From Ceratothoa steindachneri (taxonomy: Eukaryota > Arthropoda > Malacostraca > Isopoda > Cymothoidae): 64,000 nucleotides of DNA. Location of the stretch: contig OZ018333.1 in the NCBI GenBank assembly GCA_963969495.1, positions 13,377,420-13,441,419 of the forward strand, given 5' to 3'. The position numbers were made by a program, and so were the translations under genes. The number at the start of each line of letters is the position of its first letter. The first letter of the stretch is position 1. The notes under the pieces are model-generated. The model was not told where the DNA came from. It saw nothing but the letters and a program-made list of their open reading frames with translations, and did not search any database. Of the stretch, positions 58,901 through 64,000 are shown in pieces.

Positions 58901-61524
58901 CTTCATCTATAAGCGGGTGAGAGAGGTGGGCGGGAGAGACTTCATCTATAAGTTGGTGTGAGAGGTGGGCGGGGAGAGCCTTCATCTATAAGCGGGTGGG
59001 AGAGGTAGGCTTGGAGAGCCTTTATCTATAGGTGGGTGGGAGAGGTCGGCGGGAGAGCCTTCATCTATAAGCGGGTTGTAGAGGTGGGCGGGGGGAGCCT
59101 ACATCTATAAGAGGGTGGGAGAGGTAGGCGGGGAGAGCCTTCATCTATTATTGGGTGTGAGAGGTAGGTAGGGAGAGCCTTCATCTATAAGCGGGTGGGA
59201 GAGGTGGGCGGGAGAGACTTAATCTATGAGCAGGTGGGAGAGGTGGGCGGGGAGAGCCTTCATCTATAGGCGGGTGACAGAGTTGGGCGGGAGAGACTTC
59301 ATCTATAAGTGGGTGGGAGAGGTGGGTGGGGAGAGCCTTCATCTATAAGTCGGTGGGGAGAGCCTTCATCTATAAGTGGGTGGGAGAGGTAGGCGGCGAG
59401 AGCCTTCATCTATTAGTGGGGGGGAGAGGCGGGCGGGGAGAGCCTTCATCTATAAGTGGTTGGAAGAGGTCGGCGGGAGAGACTTCATCTATAAGCGGGT
59501 GGGAGAGGTGGGCGGGGAGAGCCTTCATCTATAAGCGGGTGGGAGAGGTAGGCGGGGAGAGCCTTTATCTATTAGTGGGTGTGAGAGATAGGCGGGTAGA
59601 GCCTTCATCTATTAGAGGGTGGGAGAGGTGGGCGGAAGAGACTTCATCTATAAGCAGGTGGGAGAGGTGGGCAGGGAGAGCCTTCATCTATAAGCAGGTG
59701 GGAGAGGTAGGCGGGGAGAGCCTTTATCTATTATTAAGTGGAAGAGGTGGGCGGGGAGAGCCTTCCTCTATAAGCGGGTGGGAGAGGTAGGCGGTGAGAG
59801 CCTCCATCTATTAGAGGGTGGGAGAGGTGGGCGGGGAGAGCCTTCATCTATAAGCGGGTGGGAGAGGTGGGCAGGAGACACTTCATCTATAAACGGGTGG
59901 GAGAGGTGGGCAGGGAGAGACTTCATCTATAAGCGGGTGGGAGAGGTGGGCGGGGAGAGCCGTCATCTATAAGCTGGTGGGAGAGGTGGGCGTGAGGGAC
60001 TTCATCTATAAGCGGGTGGGAGAGTTGGGCGGATAGAGCCTTCATCTATAAGCAGGTGGAAGAGGTAGGCGGGGAGAGCCTTCATCTATTAGTGGGTTGG
60101 AGAGGTAGGCGGGGAGAGCCTTCATCTATAAGCGGGTGTCAGAGGTGGGCAGGGAGAGCCTTCATCTATAAGCGGGTAGGAGAGGTAGGCGGGGAGAGCC
60201 TTCATCTATTAGTGTGTGGGAGAGGTGGGCGGGGAGAGCCTTCATCTAAAGGCGGGTGGGAGAGGTGGGCGGGAGAGACTTCACCTATAAGCGGAAGGGA
60301 GAGGTGGGCAGGGAGAGCCTTCATCTATAAGCGGGTGGGAGAGGTGGGCGGGGAGAGCCTTTATCTATTAGTGTGTGGGAGAGATGGGCGGGGAGAGCCT
60401 TCATCTATAAGCGGGTGGGAGAGGTGGGCGGAAGAGACTTCAGCTATAAGCGGGTGGGAGAGGTGGGCAGGGAGAGCCTTCATCTATAAGCGGGTGGAAG
60501 AGGTGGGCGGGAGAGACTTCATCTATAAGCGGGTGGGAGAGGTAGGCGAGGAGAGCCTTCATCTATTAGTGGGTGGGAGAGGTGGGCGGGGAGAGCCTTT
60601 ATCTATAAGTGGGTGGGAGAGGTGGGCGGGAGAGACTTAATCTATGAGCGGGTGGGAGAGGTGGGTGGGGAGAGCCTTCATCTATAAGCGGGTGGGAGAG
60701 GTGGGCGGGAGAGACTTCATCTATAAGTGGGTTGGAAGTTGAGTAAGGAGATCATTCATCTATAAGTGGGTTGGAAGTTGAGTAAGGAGATCCTTCATCT
60801 ATAAGTGGGTGGGGAGAGCCTTCATCTATAAGTGGGTAAGAGAGGTAGGCGGCGAGAGCCTTCATTTATTAGTGGGTGGGAGAGGCGGGCGGGGAGAGCC
60901 TTCATTTAAAAGTGGGTGGAAGAGGTCAGCGGGAGAAACTTTATCTATAAGCGGGTGGGAGAGGTGGGCGGGGAGAGCCTTCATCTATAGGCGGGTGGGA
61001 GAGGTAGGCGGGGAGAGCCTTTATCTATTAGTGGGTGTGAGAGGTAGGCGGGGAGAGCCTTTATCTATTAGAGGGTGGGAGAGGTGGGCGGAAGAGACTT
61101 CATCTATAAGCATCTGGGAGAGGTGGGCAGGGAGAGCTTTCATCTATAAGCGGGTGGGAGAGGTAGGCGGGGAGAGCCTTCATCTATTATTGGGTTGGAG
61201 AGGTGGGCGGAGAGAGCCTTCATCTATAAGCGGGTGGGAGAGGTAGGCGGGGAGAGCCTTCATCTATTAGAGGGTGGGAGAGGTGGCGGGGAGAGCCTTC
61301 ATCTATAAGCAGGTGGGAGAGGTGGGCGGGAGAGACTTCATCTATAAACGGGTGGGAGAGTTGGGCAGGGATAGACTTCAACTATAAGCGGGTATGAGAG
61401 GTAAGCGGGGAGAGCCTTCATCTATAAGCGGGTGGGAGAGGTGGGCGGGAGAGACTTCATCTATATGGGGGGGGAGGTGGGCGGGGAGAGCCTGAATCTA
61501 TAAGTGGGTGGGAGAGGTAGACGG
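55972..61524 (+). repeat. 5,553-bp higher-order unit, copy 1
   Basis: The first 2.47 kb (to about 58,447) is repeated at 61,525-64,000 at a constant offset of 5,553. In the long reading frames spanning 56,109-58,118 and 61,662-63,671 the translations are the same. The rest of the unit (58.4-61.5 kb) holds copies of the 38-kb and 46-kb blocks and the aberrant doublet at 60,721-60,800. Confidence 0.92.
60721..60800 (+). repeat. Doublet of a strongly diverged 39-bp monomer
   Basis: Two consecutive monomers read GGGTTGGAAGTTGAGTAAGG followed by AGATC. They differ from each other by one base (ATCATTC against ATCCTTC). They lack the G-quadruplex tracts and both CpGs. Less decayed relatives (GGTTGGAAGGTGAGTGGGG) are near 39,255, 46,085, 50,859, 50,975, 54,166 and 54,282, which lets the decay be ordered. 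Confidence 0.85.
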
Positions 61525-64000
61525 AGAGAGCCTTCATCTATAAGTGGGTGGGAGAGGTCGGCGGGAGAGCCTTTATCTATAAGCGGTTTGGAGAGGTAGG
61601 CGGGGAGAGCCTTCATCTATAAGCGGGTGGGAGAGGTGGGCGGGAGAGACTTCATCTATAAGTGGGTGGGAGAGGTGGGTGGGGAGAGCCTTCATCTATA
61701 AGTGGGTGGGGGGAGCCTTCATCTATAAGTGGGTGGGAGAGGTTGGCGGCGAGAGCCTTCATCTATGAGCGGGTGGGAGAGGTAGGCACGGAGAGCCTTT
61801 ATCTATTAGTGAGTGTGAGAGGTAGGCGGGGAGAGCCTTCATCTATTAGAGGGTGGGAGAGGTGGGCGGAAGAGACTTTATCTATAAGCGGCTGGGAGAG
61901 GTGGGCAGAGAGAGCCTTCATCCATAAGCGGGTGGGAGAGGTAGGCGGGGAGAGCCTTTATCTATTATTGGGTGGAAGAGGTGGGCGGGGAGAGCCTTCA
62001 TCTATAAGCGGGTGGGAGAGGTAGGCGGGTAGAGCCTTCATCTATTAGAGGTCGGGAGAGGTGAGCGGGGAGAGCCTTCATCTATAAGCTGGTGGGAGAG
62101 GTGGGCGGGAGAGACTTCATCTATAAACGGGTGGGAGAGGTGGGCAGGGAGAGCCTTCATCTATAAGCGTTTGGGAGAGGTGGGCGGGAGAGACTTCATC
62201 TATAAGCGGGTGGGAGAGGTAGGCGAGAAGAGCCCTAATCTATTAGTGGGTGGGAGAGGTGGGCGGGGAGAGCCTTCATCTATAAGTGGGTGGGAGAGGT
62301 GGGCGGGAGAGACTTAATCTATGAGCAGGTGGGAGAGGTGGGCGGGGAGAGCCTTCATCTATAAGCGGGTGGGAGAGGTAGGCGGGGAGAGCCTTCATCT
62401 ATTAGATGGTGGGAGAGGTTGGCGGGGAGAGCCTTCATCTATAAGCGGGGGGGAGAGGTGGGCGGGAGAGACTTCATCTATAAACGGGTGGGAGAGGTGG
62501 GCAGAGAGAGACTTCATCTATAAGCGGGTGGGAGAGGTAAGCGGGGAGAGCCTTCATCTATAAGCGGGTGGGAGATGTGGGCGGGAGAGACTTCATCTAT
62601 ATGGGGGGGAGGTGGGCGGGGAGAGCCTGAATCTATAAGTGGGTGGGAGAGGTAGACGGAGAGAGCCTTAAACTATTAGTGGGTGGGAGATGTGGGCGGG
62701 GAGAGCCTTCATCTATAAGTGGGTGGGAGAGGTCGGCGGGAGTGCCTTTATCTATAAGCGGGTTGGAGAGGTGGGCGGGGAGAGCCTTCATCTATAAGCG
62801 GGTAGGAGAGGTAGGCGGGGAGAGCCTTCATCTATTATTGGGTGTGAGAGGTAGGCCAGGAGAGCCTTCATCTATAAGCGGGTGGGAGAGTTGGGCGGAA
62901 GAGACTTCATCTATAAGCGGGTGGGAGAGGTGGGCGGGAGAGACTTCATCTATAAGCGGCTGGGAGAGGTGGGCAGAGAGAGCCTTCATCCATAAGCGGG
63001 TGGGAGAGGTAGGCGGGGAGAGCCTTTATCTATTATTGGGTGGAAGAGGTGGGCGGGGAGAGCCTTCATCTATAAGCGGGTGGGAGAGGTAGGCGGGGAG
63101 AGCCTTCATCTATTAGAGGGTGGGAGAGGTGGGCGGGGAGAGCCTTCATCTATAAGCGGGTGGGAGAGGTGGGCGGGAGAGACTTCATCTATAAACGGGT
63201 GGGAGAGGTGGGCAGGGAGAACCTTCATCTATAAGTGGGTGGGAGAGGTCGGCGGGAGAGCCTTTATCTATAAGCGGGTTGGAGAGGTGGGCGGGGAGAG
63301 CCTTCATCTATAAGCGGGTGGGAGAGGTAGGCGGGGAGAGCCTTCATCTATTATTGGGTGTGAGAGGAAGGCGGGGAGAGCCTTCATCTATAAGCGGGTG
63401 GGAGAGGTGGGCGGAAGAGACTTCATCTATAAGCGGGTGGGAGAGGTGGGCAGGGAGAGCCTTCATCTATAAGCGGGTGGGAGAGGTAGGCGGGGAGAGC
63501 CTTCATCTATTATTGGGTGGGAGAGTTGGGCGGGGAGAGCCTTCATCTATAAGCGGTTGGGAGAGGTGGGAAAGAGAGACTTCAGCTATAAGTGGGTGTG
63601 AGAGGTGGGCGGGGAGAGCCTTCATCTATGAGCGGGTGGGAGAGGTGGGTGGGGAGAGCCTTCATCTATAAGCGGGTGGAAGAGTTGATCGGAAGAGACT
63701 TCATCTATAAGCGGGTGGGAGAGGTGGGCAGGGAGAGCCTTCATTTATAAGCGGGTGGGAGAGGTAGGCGGGGAGAGCCTTCATTTATAAGCGGGTGGGA
63801 GAGGTAGGCGGGGAGAGCCTTCATCTATTAGAGGGTGGGAGAGGTGGGCGGGGAGAGCCTTCATCTATAAGCGGGTGGGAGAGGTGGGCGAGAGAGACTT
63901 CATCTATAAACTGGTGGGAGAGGTGGGCAGGGAGATACTTCATCTATAAGTGGGTGGGAGAGGTCGGCGGGAGAGCCTTTATCTATAAGCGGGTTGGAGA
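61525..64000 (+). repeat. 5,553-bp higher-order unit, copy 2 (cut by window edge)
   Basis: This is a tandem copy of 55,972-58,447. The left junction is sharp: upstream reads ACGGAGAGAG (61,521-61,530) where copy 1 reads GCGGGGAGAG, and from 61,531 the two run together. The array continues beyond the window. Confidence 0.92.

Larger units (their letters stand above)
1..64000 (+). repeat. 39/40-bp GC-rich satellite array filling the window
   Basis: Every line can be read as successive monomers of 39 or 40 bp. The 40-bp form has GGGCGGGG at 1-8, GAGAGCC at 8-14, TTCATCTATAAG at 15-26 and CGGGTGGGAGAGGT at 27-40. The 39-bp form has one G fewer and reads GGGCGGGAGAGAC. Common variants of the first part are GGGCAGGG, GGGCGGAAG, GTAGGCGGGG and GGGTGGGG. 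The centre varies as TATAAG, TATTAG or TATGAG, and the second part as AAGCGGG, AAGTGGG, AAGCAGG or AAACGGG. All monomers point the same way; I found no inverted copy (no TATAGATGAAGG on the + strand). There is no unique DNA or mobile-element insertion. The host is a eukaryote by inference; I do not recognise the satellite family. Confidence 0.97.

Noticed and set aside
1..64000. CRISPR array
   Set aside because: The unit is contiguous with no alternating repeat and unique spacer; variation is spread along the whole monomer. It does not fit a direct-repeat/spacer layout.
1..64000. Human PRDM9-type 13-mer (CCNCCNTNNCCNC) on the C-rich strand
   Set aside because: The closest stretch, CCACCTCTCCCAC, misses the required T at the seventh position, and the PRDM9 motif is species-specific. 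Not supported.
1..64000. Telomeric repeat or interstitial telomere
   Set aside because: No TTAGGG/CCCTAA runs; GGGTGGG and TTAG occur only as parts of the 39/40-bp monomer.
1..64000. Hairpin or palindrome within the monomer (CCTT...AAGCGG)
   Set aside because: At best a four-base stem with a bulge. No compensating changes are seen between variants, so there is no support for a conserved structure.
1..64000. Bacterial or phage origin (iteron array, VNTR surface-protein gene)
   Set aside because: 64 kb of one short repeat without any gene, with CpG-type decay and kilobase-scale higher-order units, is typical of eukaryotic satellites. Coding VNTRs keep a multiple-of-three unit, whereas this array mixes 39, 40 and 27 bp and is dominated by frame-breaking 40-mers.

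Overview
The whole 64-kb window is one uninterrupted satellite DNA array. A GC-rich monomer of 39 or 40 bp is repeated head to tail, always in the same orientation, roughly 1,600 times (64,000 divided by about 39.6; not counted exactly). I see no unique sequence, transposon, RNA gene or credible protein-coding gene. In the register starting GGGC, the monomer has a G-rich entry (positions 1-12), a central TTCATCTATAAG (15-26) and a second G-rich part CGGGTGGGAGAGGT (27-40). The consensus has 19 G, 6 C, 8 A and 7 T, so it is 62.5% GC with strong G skew on the + strand. It has two CpG sites, at 4-5 and 27-28.

Organism: a long, homogenised array of this kind points to a eukaryotic chromosome, from a heterochromatic, subtelomeric or pericentromeric block. 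The commonest variants at both CpGs are CG>TG and CG>CA, as expected from deamination of methylated cytosine, so the host probably methylates its DNA (vertebrate or plant more likely than insect or yeast). GC-rich satellites of about 40 bp are known on bird microchromosomes, but I cannot show that this one belongs to such a family and do not name a species.

Layout: above the monomer level the array is a mosaic of nested, multi-kilobase duplications. Left part: 1-4,690 is a set of older related blocks. 4,691-9,896 and 9,897-14,290 (homology continuing to 14,579) form a tandem pair with a 5,206-bp period. 14,290-18,184 and 18,185-22,043 form a pair with a period of about 3.9-4.05 kb. 22,268-24,822 and 24,823-27,396 form a pair with a 2,555-bp period. 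27,397-31,440 re-uses blocks seen at 1.5-3.3, 6.3-8.2 and 21.4-22.9 kb. Right part: 31,441-34,327 and 34,328-37,265 form a pair with a 2,887-bp period. 37,580-40,545 recurs at 44,024-47,305. 50,256-53,306 recurs at 53,563-56,630. 55,972-61,524 starts again at 61,525 and runs off the window edge (5,553-bp period). Block borders were read by eye and are good to about one monomer.

No genes work together here. The open reading frames are a by-product of the repeat: consensus monomers leave two of three forward frames open, and the 39/40-bp length mixture shifts frame every few monomers. Points of possible biological interest are a canonical G-quadruplex motif in a large share of monomers, the CpG-decay variant pattern, very recent multi-kilobase duplications, and breakpoints that expose how the array grows.
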